Shown: one piece after another, positions 34,500 to 44,759 of the stretch
Layout of the letters: every line of letters starts with the position of its first letter
How positions within the stretch are numbered: position 1 is the first letter of the stretch
Source: Albugo candida
Taxonomy: Eukaryota > Oomycota > Peronosporomycetes > Albuginales
Length of the DNA: 64,000 bases
NCBI GenBank assembly: GCA_040437565.1
Contig: JBDOQK010000085.1
Location: 18,759-82,758, forward strand
Direction: 5' to 3'
The notes under the pieces: model-generated
What the model was told of the DNA's origin: nothing
The model's database searches: none
Seen by the model: only the letters and a program-made list of their open reading frames with translations
Translations under genes and position numbers: made by a program

Positions 34500-37400
34500 G
34501 GGAGCCCATCCAAAAGTGCGTCAATGACGTCACGCGACTCACTCAAATTGACCAAAAGCTCGTCTGGGATCGGTATAAACAGCTCTTCAAGATCGGCAAT
34601 CACCATCATTTGAGGTGTTTTGAGTGTTGCCTATGAACAAAGTATGAGACACGAAGCAAAGAATGCATGACGAGCTACTTGCTTTGAGATTGTAAAAGTG
34701 AACCGTGCTATCAAATGTGATGAAACCCAAGCGTGTGCGAGGACTGCCGGGTAAATGATCCAATTGCGTTTTGATGGTTTCTGTAATAGCACGCAGAGCT
34801 CCAACTCCTGGGGCGGATACGTCAATCACAAAGACATAACACGGAGGCTGTGGAGGTCGCATCATGTACTCGGAAGGAGCTACAAACTCAACGCTTCCTT
34901 TATGTAATTCCGGACGTTCTTCTCGATCCTGACGCTGCTGATTCGATTTAAGATGAGAAAAGTAAGAACTTGCAACATCGTTGGAAACACCACACAAATT
35001 GCATCGCCAACGTCGACCATTATCCACCCACTGAACGAATGGATTGATATATGTGCGGCAGTGACGACATCGGACGACTCCCGTGGACCCAAAATTGATT
35101 ACATCCAATTCCTACATCCATCCCGTTAGTCGTATACACGATAGCACAACACCTCGTACTTGGTTTTGTGGTGCTAAAGGCCGAATTACGACACCAATTG
35201 TGATATGCGAACGATTGGCAAAGTCTTGCGAGTGGGGAAGAACGCTGACACTTGCACGCATAAAGTCTGGAGAGCATTGAGATGCCATCAATTCATCCGA
35301 AATGGAATCNNNNNNNNNNNNNNNNNNNNNNNNNNNNNNNNNNNNNNNNNNNNNNNNNNNNNNNNNNNNNNNNNNNNNNNNNNNNNNNNNNNNNNNNNNN
35401 NNNNNNNNNTTGTGGTGCTAAAGGCCGAATTACGACACCAATTGTGATATGCGAACGATTGGCAAAGTCTTGCGAGTGGGGAAGAACGCTGACACTTGCA
35501 CGCATAAAGTCTGGAGAGCATTGAGATGCCATCAATTCATCCGAAATGGAATCCGATTGAAGTGGAAGGGATCCTATTTACATGGAATTTGAGTGAGAAT
35601 AGTGTTAGATTGTGGAATCGTCAACTTACCCATCGTATCAGGCTGCTGATAGTTCCCACTTGCGAGTTCATTCGTGCTATAATTCGACGGTGGCCCGCTC
35701 ATGTAGTTTTGTGTGCCTGAGAGTGGTCCAGGCTCATTATTTATCCGAGTTGGTGCGTTTAATGAACCCACTGGTGGCCGCACCCCCGGAGTATTACTCA
35801 TCGCATTCGTCACTTCTGTCGGAGGACCCGCTAGCGCTCCACTCGGATACCTACCCGGCTGCGCTGGAGCGGCATTGTACTGCGATGAAGGTCCGCCCGG
35901 CTGCACTGGAAAAGCATTGGACTGCGCTGAAGGTCCGCCCGGCTGCATTGAAGGGGCATTATACTGCGACGGAGGTCTACCCACCTTCATGGGTGGAGCA
36001 TTGGACTGCATTGGCGGACCACTTGGCTGCATTGAAGGGGCATTGTACTGCGCCAAATGTCCACCCGGTTGCACTGGAGGGGCATTGGGCTGCGCTGGAG
36101 GTCCGCCTGACTGCATAACAGGAGCATTGGACTGCATTGGCGGACCACTTGGCTGCATTGAAGGGGCATTGTACTGCGCCAAATGTCCACCCGGTTGCAC
36201 TGGAGGGGCATTGGGCTGCGCTGGAGGTCCGCCTGACTGCATAACAGGAGCATTGGACTGCATTGGCGGACCACTTGGCTGCATTGAAGGGGCATTGTAC
36301 TGCGCCAAATGTCCACCCGGTTGCACTGGAGGGGCATTGGGCTGCGCTGGAGGTCCGCCTGACTGCATAACAGGAGCATTGGACTGCATTGGCGGACCAC
36401 TTGGCTGCATTGAAGGGGCATTGTACTGCGCCAAATGTCCACCCGGTTGCACTGGAGGGGCATTGGGCTGCGCTGGAGGTCCGCCTGACTGCATAACAGG
36501 AGCATTGGACTGCATTGGCGGACCACTTGGCTGCATTGAAGGGGCATTGTACTGCGCCAAATGTCCACCCGGTTGCACTGGAGGGGCATTGGGCTGCGCT
36601 GGAGGTCCGCCTGACTGCATAACAGGAGCATTGGACTGCATTGGCGGACCACTTGGCTGCATTGAAGGGGCATTGTACTGCGCCAAATGTCCACCCGGTT
36701 GCACTGGAGGGNNNNNNNNNNNNNNNNNNNNNNNNNNNNNNNNNNNNNNNNNNNNNNNNNNNNNNNNNNNNNNNNNNNNNNNNNNNNNNNNNNNNNNNNN
36801 NNNNNNNNNNNGGACCACTTGGCTGCATTGAAGGGGCATTGTACTGCGCCAAATGTCCACCCGGTTGCACTGGAGGGGCATTGGGCTGCGCTGGAGGTCC
36901 GCCTGACTGCATAACAGGAGCATTGGACTGCATTGGCGGACCACTTGGCTGCATTGAAGGGGCATTGTACTGCGCCAAATGTCCACCCGGTTGCACTGGA
37001 GGGGCATTGGGCTGCGCTGGAGGTCCGCCTGACTGCATAACAGGAGCATTGGACTGCATTGGCGGACCACTTGGCTGCATTGAAGGGGCATTGTACTGCG
37101 CCAAATGTCCACCCGGTTGCACTGGAGGGGCATTGGGCTGCGCTGGAGGTCCGCCTGACTGCATAACAGGAGCATTGGACTGCATTGGCGGACCACTTGG
37201 CTGCATTGAAGGGGCATTGTACTGCGCCAAATGTCCACCCGGTTGCACTGGAGGGGCATTGGGCTGCGCTGGAGGTCCGCCTGACTGCATAACAGGAGCA
37301 TTGGACTGCATTGGCGGACCACTTGGCTGCATTGAAGGGGCATTGTACTGCGCCAAATGTCCACCCGGTTGCACTGGAGGGGCATTGGGCTGCGCTGGAG

Positions 37401-38064
37401 GTCCGCCTGACTGCATAACAGGAGCATTGGACTGCATTGGCGGACCACTTGGCTGCATTGAAGGGGCATTGTACTGCGCCAAATGTCCACCCGGTTGCAC
37501 TGGAGGGGCATTGGGCTGCGCTGGAGGTCCGCCTGACTGCATAACAGGAGCATTGGACTGCATTGGTGGACCACTTGGCTGCGTTGGAGGAGCGTTGGAA
37601 GCACGAGAAGATCCTGGTGCGTATGCGGCGAATCCAAGTGGCGGACCTCCAGGACCAGAAGGCGGCATGGGCGTATTTGATGGTGGCTGAAATCCCGGAG
37701 AGCTTCGTGGAGGCTGCTGATAGCCACTGGATGACGACATTGAAAGTGGCCCAGAAGGTCTTGGGTGGCCCATTTGGTGTGGGACATGCGGTGGGCCATG
37801 CAAAGACATTTGAGAAAAAGACTGGTGGAAATCGCCTCCGCGATCGCTCATAGGCGCGCGTGCAGAATCTGTTGGATTTGTGGGCGGAAAAGCGCTTGTT
37901 CGACCGTTTCCCGCATTTGGAGCCACGTGAAAGGGTCGAAATCCATACTCTACTCCTTCGTTTGGCGTCCCTGGAGGCACTATAGATTGCGTTGGATTTG
38001 AGGTATGCGGAGATGGGTTTTGAGGCCCCCCTCTAGGCATAAACTGTCGATTTGGAGGAATCAT
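34500..38064 (-). CDS. SEC24: SEC24-like COPII coat protein, 3' half missing
   Basis: COPII cargo-binding subunit. Visible exons: 38064-35630, 35573-35160, 35111-34683 and 34630-34500, where the gene runs into the gap 34400-34499. The N-terminal half is a disordered Pro/Gln/Asn region with a long 42-residue repeat. Then come SPDFMRASVSVLP, VINFGSTGVVRCRHCRTY with the four-cysteine finger (CRHC...CNLC), the trunk start SVEFVAPSEYMMRPPQPP, CYVFVIDVSAP and MMVIADLEELFIPIPD. The third intron (34631-34682) begins GCAAGT, a GC-AG intron. Gap 35310-35409 repeats 35166-35309 as 35410-35553, inside or beside an exon, and is artefact. Trunk end, beta-sandwich, helical and gelsolin domains are not found downstream; inverted-repeat sequence follows the gap instead. 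Whether the gene is truncated or only mis-scaffolded is open. Confidence 0.85.
36016..37567. repeat. 126-bp minisatellite coding 42-residue repeats in SEC24
   Basis: At least twelve near-perfect 126-bp units lie head to tail, each encoding a 42-residue segment (PPMQSNAPVMQSGG, PPAQPNAPPVQPGG, HLAQYNAPSMQPSG). Units start at 36016, 36142, 36268, 36394, 36520 and 36646, then after the gap at 36812, 36938, 37064, 37190, 37316 and 37442. Each 42-residue unit is itself three degenerate 14-mers. The gap 36712-36811 lies inside the array, so the copy number is unknown. Near-identity of the units implies recent expansion or gene conversion. Confidence 0.95.
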
Positions 38065-39269
38065 TCGCGTTGTGTAAGGCCGAGAAAAGAGCGGAATGCT
38101 TTTAACGCCGTGCTACGCTCAGGGGATCTATACTGTATTAGTGTTTGCACATAAAATNNNNNNNNNNNNNNNNNNNNNNNNNNNNNNNNNNNNNNNNNNN
38201 NNNNNNNNNNNNNNNNNNNNNNNNNNNNNNNNNNNNNNNNNNNNNNNNNNNNNNNNNTACAAATGTTAATCGCTACACACAAAGAATCGTTGGCTTTTTA
38301 GAGGATGCTGGTGGAAGCTGGTGGATCGGTTCTCGACTTGGGTCCATTCTACTCGTTCTTTTCCCATTCTATTTATATCTGTTTTTGGTCAAAACACTTT
38401 TACTATTGTCAAAAACAAACCTTTTTGCAACGCTCTATGCTTCAACCTTCCAATGAATAGCACGACTCTAAGCATACCGGGTGTTTGGCAAGCAAGACGT
38501 GGGTTGAGCTGGCGATCACAAGTACGTGCAATGAGAAAGCCTCTTACTAAACTGACCAAATGTGAAAGGAGCGATTGGCAGTGTTTGCGCGCCTTCCTTG
38601 TAAAGATCAAGCTGATGCACACAATAGATAAGGATTTATCAACTTATGCACTCAAAAGTGCAAAATGCTGTCATGTCGGAAGCGTAAACGGAACAAAACT
38701 GGAAATAAGCCGACTAAAGGTTGGAAACGAACCATCCCCATTATCTCTGGTGTCGTTTTCGAAGTCGTTGTCACCACTTTGTTGCAAAGTGGCAACGCGG
38801 CTCTGCCACGAGGATATTGACCTTTTCTTGGAAGGATAAGTCTGTGCCCACAATATCTCGCAACATCAATGTGACAATAAAGATCGAGACATATATGCAA
38901 AGTGCCCATTCTCTGCAATGTTCCACAACACAAGGCTGCAAAGAGCTATCTTCCATCGAGTACGTTTTGAATTCAAGTGAGCTGCAACGTTCGGTGTATC
39001 AGAGAGATGAAGGAACACGGCATGCGAATGTGCTTACTAAAATGCGGATACACAAGCTCTTCCGTTACTTCATCACGTGGCCTCATNNNNNNNNNNNNNN
39101 NNNNNNNNNNNNNNNNNNNNNNNNNNNNNNNNNNNNNNNNNNNNNNNNNNNNNNNNNNNNNNNNNNNNNNNNNNNNNNNNNNNNNNATTGATGAAAAATA
39201 CGGAGGGAAGGAAGTGTAAATCAGTAAAGAAAGAGCTTTCTGATTCGAACCGCATCGAGTGTATTACTG
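38065..39269. other. Gene-poor stretch with two gaps
   Basis: Gaps 38158-38257 and 39087-39186 have no repeated flanks. A 172-codon frame at 38321-38839 has no recognisable domain, signal peptide or paralogue, and overlapping frames on the other strand are equally long, so I do not call a gene. SEC24 promoter sequence should lie at its left end. Confidence 0.4.
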
Positions 39270-40025
39270 TTATCCATGTACGATGGATGCACTTTCTTCT
39301 TTGGGTTCTTCATGACCTACAAGGTGAATATAGTGCGTTTCAACAGACGTTTTGGTGAACCATATGTCCATCAACCGCATAACCTCCGATCCAAATACCC
39401 ATTTACCTTCATTGCTCGAACGCTCACTTAACGGATGAATCTTTTTCTTATCAAGATGGAAGCTGAGTACCGTTTTTCCATCCCCGAAAGTAAACGTGAA
39501 TAGCACATTTTGAGATTTATCAGGCTTGACTTCGTCAAAAATCGATTGCGGTACACCTAGGCCCTCAAAGCCCATTAGAAACTCAATGCTCCCGCCCTGC
39601 GTTTCTATTGGATTCAGCCTTAGAATTGGATCCGCGGTCGCCTTCACAAGTGGTAAAAACCATCTGGATGGATTCTTTGAGAGTGCGTAAGTATACCCGT
39701 TAGGATACAGTATATTGAAGTGCTGTGGCAAACTCAGCGTCACGATTCCCTTAGAAAATTGGTATTGAAATTTATTACATTTTGCACCATCTCCATCAGG
39801 AGCAAGGTTGTATTCCTTTATCGGTAGCATGTTTTTAACTTTTTCTGATGTATATGTGAATTCCTTCGGATGGTCGTCTCTATTCAGCTTGAATGTTATT
39901 TGTTCCTCGGGGAGAGGCTTACCGACAGCAGCCGCTTTAAGTTTATGATCTTCATCTTGAATAAAGCAGCTTCCATCGGCTCGCGAAATTAAGAGAGGAA
40001 GGGCCAGACTTGTATATACTTTCAT
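39270..40025 (-). CDS. Secreted MKVY-family protein B
   Basis: Intact 251-residue frame starting MKVYTSLALPLLIS, a probable signal peptide, followed by SCFIQDED. It is a diverged paralogue of protein A (32023-33007) over its whole length, with KEYNLAPDGDGAKC, FQYQFSKGIVTL, FEGLGVPQSIFDEVK and GKWVFGSEVMRLMDIWF as the best blocks. Two conserved cysteines (in CFI and after GDG) could pair. The C-terminus is acidic. No enzymatic motif is visible. The gene points away from a TOR relic in mirror image of gene A and TOR, so the pair arose by inverted duplication. Confidence 0.7.
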   Translation of the reverse strand: MKVYTSLALPLLISRADGSCFIQDEDHKLKAAAVGKPLPEEQITFKLNRDDHPKEFTYTSEKVKNMLPIKEYNLAPDGDGAKCNKFQYQFSKGIVTLSLPQHFNILYPNGYTYALSKNPSRWFLPLVKATADPILRLNPIETQGGSIEFLMGFEGLGVPQSIFDEVKPDKSQNVLFTFTFGDGKTVLSFHLDKKKIHPLSERSSNEGKWVFGSEVMRLMDIWFTKTSVETHYIHLVGHEEPKEESASIVHG

Positions 40026-41469
40026 TTTGCGTGGGAATAGGCGAAGACGGTCACAAGAAAAAAAATTAAGTGGCTCTGCTTAGAGTTGGTTTCGATTTGA
40101 ATCCAGCTCATCTTGTCGAGCACGACAACTTGGTTCCAAGACATGAAATGTTGCACATGGCTGAGACATCACTATAGCTAAGTCTTCCCAACTTAATAGG
40201 ACGGTGGATGTCAAATGTATCAAGTATGACAGTACATCATATGGGAGGGTTCAAAATCTAGAAATAGCAAAAGCTTGGCATCGTGTTCTCCCGCTCATTT
40301 ATGACAAGTTGACACCGTATACAATTAGGTAGTAGCAAAATTAGATATCAAAGTAGATAATATCGTACGCTTAGTGAAGTCAGCACAAACTTATAATTTT
40401 GACAAGCTGCTCTTCAGACAATCTCTTGTCATGTGTCACGTGTCGTCCATACATTTCGAAACCATCAGAGCGCATGAATCAGCGCTTTATCAATTATCAA
40501 AGGCTATCGTGCTGACAAGGGATCAAATAAGCCAGACTTTCTATATTTTCAAAGCAACTCATTCAACATTTTTGAATTTTGTGAAGCACAATATCGCAGC
40601 AATCGGACCATAACTATCGCCTTGTCGTTGTTTCTTCTGACTAATTTAACGTGTAAACCCTCTCCAGTCTGCCTGAATCAAACGCTATATGATGAGATAT
40701 GATCATACAAAGTCTCTGTAGGCGACACTGCGCAAAGCATATACCCGCTCCATTATGATGTATTGCTACAGCGTTTTTAAGAATTCGCGAGCATTTGTGC
40801 TGTATAGACGGAAGTGACACTATGCGCAATACGTCTCGCGCCTAAACCTATTATATGGCTACTAAAGACAGTAATAAAGCGCTGCCTTCATCTGCTTAAT
40901 TCGTCTGAAGTATCGGCTCTAACTGTGCGCAAAGGAAAACGTACGCGGAAGTTGGAAGAAAGCCTTGACTCCTGCTTGCGAATCTTCTATCATTTAAGCT
41001 ATTCGAATAGATGATTATCGAGTTTTAGCTTACTTAAGAGACACGGTACTTAGTTTATGTGCGCCTTTAATACTACGCTGTTCTACGCATCTCATGCATC
41101 ATATATACTGTATTAACAAGTTCCATACGCTCCTGAATGACTTGAAAAGGTTTGACGTAAAAGCGGGCAGCCGGTAATCACACCTACAGCAAGCCATGCA
41201 TCACCGAATCATCCAGGTTATATCTCGAACAAGTTCTTGCTGCACAGTGATCAGACCGCATTCAGAAGAAGGAAGTGTGTCAACGTTTTTGTATATGTTT
41301 TATGTGAGATTGCTGCCAGCGCATTCTACCTTATGCACGACACTGCTTCCAGGTGTTTCAATCAGAATGCCTAAATTTGTGGGCAGCAGCATGTAAACTC
41401 CTGGTAGAGATTTCACCGAAAATTTACCTGTTTTTATACCACGGAATCGAATCATCCAAGTCCGTGACC
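40026..41469. other. Gene B upstream region and non-coding spacer
   Basis: The first 230 bp match the upstream region of gene A in inverted orientation. The remainder shows only short frames and no recognised product. Confidence 0.45.
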
Positions 41470-41855
41470 ATAGTGGCAATGGATGAGGTAGTGACAATGT
41501 TTATCGCAGAAAGAAACGATCTCATTCAATCACGCAAGTCTTTGAGAACATCTCAAGCGCCAATCTCACGACACTTTTAATCACATCCAAAGCTTTGGGT
41601 CACATTGTTTCCAAAACGACAGCGTTCAACTCCGTCGTCATGCCGCCACAATAATACTCAACAAGCTCGGTGAACGAGCGCCTTCCACTGCATTTCGCCA
41701 TATCAAAAAAATTGTTTCGATTCCACTTGGTGTGCGTTCTGGGACTCTAACATAATCGTCACCATGAGTGCTTGTCAACTCTCTGCAAAGCTATTTCTCT
41801 CTAATTCGATTGCACGATCAAATCACGAGAGCGGGTGATTCTTGTGTCGTCTTAC
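41470..41855 (+). pseudogene. Relic of the TOR 5' coding region
   Basis: DNA-level similarity to the start of TOR (reverse complement of about 31030-31490) is clear in broken frames: AMDEVVTMFIAERND matches TOR AMDELIEVFIAERND; SKALGHIVS is shared; RRHAATIILNKL and APSTAFRHI match RRHAATMILKEL and APSTAFRHI; SLQSYFSLI is shared. Stops, frameshifts and one internal deletion make it non-functional. Orientation is opposite to TOR. It is immediately followed by a SEC24 fragment. Confidence 0.9.
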
Positions 41856-41859
41856 CAAA

Positions 41860-42074
41860 TTTCCGACTTCATTCTCACTCGACTGCGTGTAGTATTCGCA
41901 CAAGTCTTTCGATCTGTCGATGTGGACACATTGTGCAATCTGATCGCCAAAAATGCGCTGGAAACGTGTCTGAAAACCGGTTTTGAAAGCGCTCGTACAC
42001 GTATGCACTCACAATGTACCGAGATCATTCGAGCGTATCGGAATTCAGGCGCATACGGAAGCACCAACACACCC
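41860..42074 (+). pseudogene. SEC24 helical-domain fragment
   Basis: The frame reads VFRSVDVDTLCNLIAKNALE, then LKTGFESARTRMHSQCTEII and RAYRNSGAYGS. This matches the SEC24 helical domain just before the gelsolin module (family pattern VFRSxDxxAxxxxLAKxA ... ARxxxxxxCxxILxAYR). It starts abruptly beside the TOR relic and ends at the gap 42075-42174. The corresponding part is missing from the SEC24 gene in this window, so it could be a relic or a displaced true exon. Confidence 0.65.
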
Positions 42075-42174
42075 NNNNNNNNNNNNNNNNNNNNNNNNNN
42101 NNNNNNNNNNNNNNNNNNNNNNNNNNNNNNNNNNNNNNNNNNNNNNNNNNNNNNNNNNNNNNNNNNNNNNNNNN

Positions 42175-42685
42175 GAAGATCGTGCCAGTTTTCAAGGCGG
42201 TACATTTTCGTATGCGGAATTTCTAGGACAATTGAGTCGATCATGTTTATCGACGCGCTAAGCGACCTATTGATTGTGACAGTATCGCATAGCGAGAAGG
42301 GCAGTGTGGGTAGGGCAGGAGAGAAGGTTATGTAGAAGTTACCTAGTCCTTCTGTAGAGATGTGAATACTGTAACCTTTGATCGTGACAATTACTACGAT
42401 GTACTGGTTCCTTTTGCGGATTTCGTGTATAGAGATTCTGTCGAGTGCTAGTAAGAAGTTGTGGCATTCGCATATACTGCGTAAGCGATTTTCATTACGT
42501 ATTGTTTCAACTTGTGCACGCATTTGCACGCACTTCCTTTTTGTCCGAGTGCGTATCATTGTAACATTCGAAAAAGTAAATACATTCATTCCGTCAACAG
42601 CAATTTTTATTTCTGCGTTCACAAGTTACGGTTCTGAATTGTAGCGAAAGGGTGAACCATTGAAGCGATTGAATTGGAGAAAAAT
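42175..42685. repeat. Inverted repeat, right copy
   Basis: Near-identical reverse complement of 33888-34399. Both copies begin with the same bases directly at a gap edge. The two copies enclose SEC24 and secreted gene B, about 7.7 kb. Confidence 0.85.
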
Positions 42686-42980
42686 GATTCCTTGCACTCA
42701 TTCGCTTGTTGAGAAAACTGAAGACTGTATCCGACCATTGCAATTTCTATTTCAACCAACGTTTAATTATGTTCGAAGCGGATTGGTTGATACACTGGTA
42801 CACGCACCTTGTGCACCAATCAAAGAAAGATCGAGCGCGTTGTCGACAAAGATCATCAATTCAAACGAGCTCCAGCAGACTCATGAACCATTTTGTTCTG
42901 AAGGCCATTTTGCTCACAAATCATCTTGTAGAAGACTGAGCAGTGATCTTACACATCGTATCGATACTCCGCTTGCCACT

Positions 42981-44223
42981 ATGCGTGATCGAGAACAGGA
43001 ATTGGATAACACGAGTTTCTCGTCCAATACGTCTACATACGTCACATCCACAACGCTTGAGCGTACCTTACAACATCGAAATTTGAAGTCATGGATGTAT
43101 TGGGCACGTTGGGAAAAAAGAAAGCCGAAAAAAAAGTCATTTGGAAGCGGCTTCTTTCGATCCCGATCGGTTCCGTCTGCTTTGTCGTCGGAAGGCGATG
43201 GTGAGTCTGTGACGGATTCGAGTTCGGACACAACAGGCATGCGATCAACTTGTCTTTCTACAACGTCATCGCTTGTGTCACGTTGTTCCTTACCATCGCC
43301 TTCTCAAGTGGATCGTATCGGTTATGTCAAATGTTATACAAAGGTATACGCAGTGTTACGGCGTGAGTTTTTGTTATTATATCGCGGAGATTGTGCGCCA
43401 CGATTCTCAACGATTGCAAAGGAACCGCTTGTTCAGATTGCTATCACCACTGTCGCTCGATTGGATGAGATTGCAGGAACATATTTCTTTGTACGTGATC
43501 CGCATCAAGAAGAGATGNNNNNNNNNNNNNNNNNNNNNNNNNNNNNNNNNNNNNNNNNNNNNNNNNNNNNNNNNNNNNNNNNNNNNNNNNNNNNNNNNNN
43601 NNNNNNNNNNNNNNNNNGAAGGCGATGGTGAGTCTGTGACGGATTCGAGTTCGGACACAACAGGCATGCGATCAACTTGTCTTTCTACAACGTCATCGCT
43701 TGTGTCACGTTGTTCCTTACCATCGCCTTCTCAAGTGGATCGTATCGGTTATGTCAAATGTTATACAAAGGTATACGCAGTGTTACGGCGTGAGTTTTTG
43801 TTATTATATCGCGGAGATTGTGCGCCACGATTCTCAACGATTGCAAAGGAACCGCTTGTTCAGATTGCTATCACCACTGTCGCTCGATTGGATGAGATTG
43901 CAGGAACATATTTCTTTGTACGTGATCCGCATCAAGAAGAGATGGAATTGCATCTGTATGATCGCGGTAACGTAGAGCTGGCGAATGATTGGGAAGATGG
44001 TTTAGAAGAAGCGGCAGCGATCACCAATCAACATTTGTCAAATTTCTCGATCGACATTGATGAATTACCACGAAGTAGTCTGTATCGCGGTACACTATAC
44101 GATTTACGTCTCCAACGAATGTCATTCTGTCAGAATCTGCAAGAGAAAGTCAAGTTGTACGCCAAAACCAAATCAGCCACGCTTCTATCGACACGTCGAT
44201 CAATTACAAGGGATCTGACATAG
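42981..44223 (+). CDS. PH-domain-like protein
   Basis: The gap 43518-43617 is flanked by an exact 327-bp repeat (43191-43517 equals 43618-43944, offset 427). Removing it joins two frames into one protein of 271 residues from the Met at 42981 (MRDREQELDNTSF). A basic patch (KRKPKKKS) and a Ser-rich linker precede a PH-like region: GYVKCYTKVYAVLRREFLLL, YRGD, then VARLDEIAGTYFFVRD and ELHLYDRGNVELANDWEDGL, with the Trp in the last helix as in PH domains. It probably binds phosphoinositides at membranes (inference). The open frame continues upstream to 42660, but that part overlaps the inverted repeat and is not favoured. Confidence 0.55.
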
Positions 44224-44759
44224 TACCAAGTGCATGTGGCTCAAAAATGTATCATCTTATTTATTCGCTCACGACGGATCGAAACGCGTTCGCAAAGCCC
44301 GCATTGCATGTCAGAAAGGAAGACCGACGAACAAAGCCGAAAAGGATCAGAGCGATTATCTGACTTGTTGAGAATTGTACCGGTTCTTCTTCTATCAAAT
44401 TGGTAATCAAAAGTAATAACAAATTCCAAATATACGATAACGATTGGCTAAACTAGTGAGCAGGTTGACTCCCATAAAGTGTACTGTACCTATTCTTTCG
44501 TAACTATAGAAATGACGAATTATAGAGTAGGATGACTACCTTCTTCTAGGTCTTCTATTCAAGTCAGATTATACCTGATTCTACATCCTTAATCTCAACC
44601 TAGTTTCAACTTGTGTTTCGTGGTAAGAAATCGTAGAGGCATTAAATTTGGTTTTGTATGATTGTATGGTTGCGAAACGGTGACTCTACGATGCCAAATA
44701 GTATATCTGATACTGATGGAGGCTTTGATAACGCATTGATTGGTTGCACCTCTGCCAAC
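44224..44759. other. Intergenic, no gene seen
   Basis: About 540 bp before the receptor start. No recognised coding or RNA feature; it should hold the promoter of the receptor-phosphatase gene. Confidence 0.4.

Noticed and set aside
36016-37567. CRISPR-like array
   Set aside because: Repeats are contiguous 126-bp units without unique spacers and lie in a eukaryotic coding exon.
35713-37690. Long plus-strand frames rich in Gly/Cys over the SEC24 repeat, and a third frame rich in Cys/Gln
   Set aside because: A 126-bp repeat keeps all frames open. Only the Pro/Gln/Asn frame continues into the SEC24 finger by splicing.
38321-38839. 172-codon frame near the SEC24 promoter
   Set aside because: No domain or leader, and opposite-strand frames of similar length are equally plausible.
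41196-41396. Small plus-strand frame before the TOR relic
   Set aside because: No domain, no paralogue and no match to the TOR gene upstream of the relic.
42660-42980. N-terminal extension of the PH-like protein
   Set aside because: The frame is open but overlaps the inverted repeat and a second repeated segment; the Met at 42981 is simpler.
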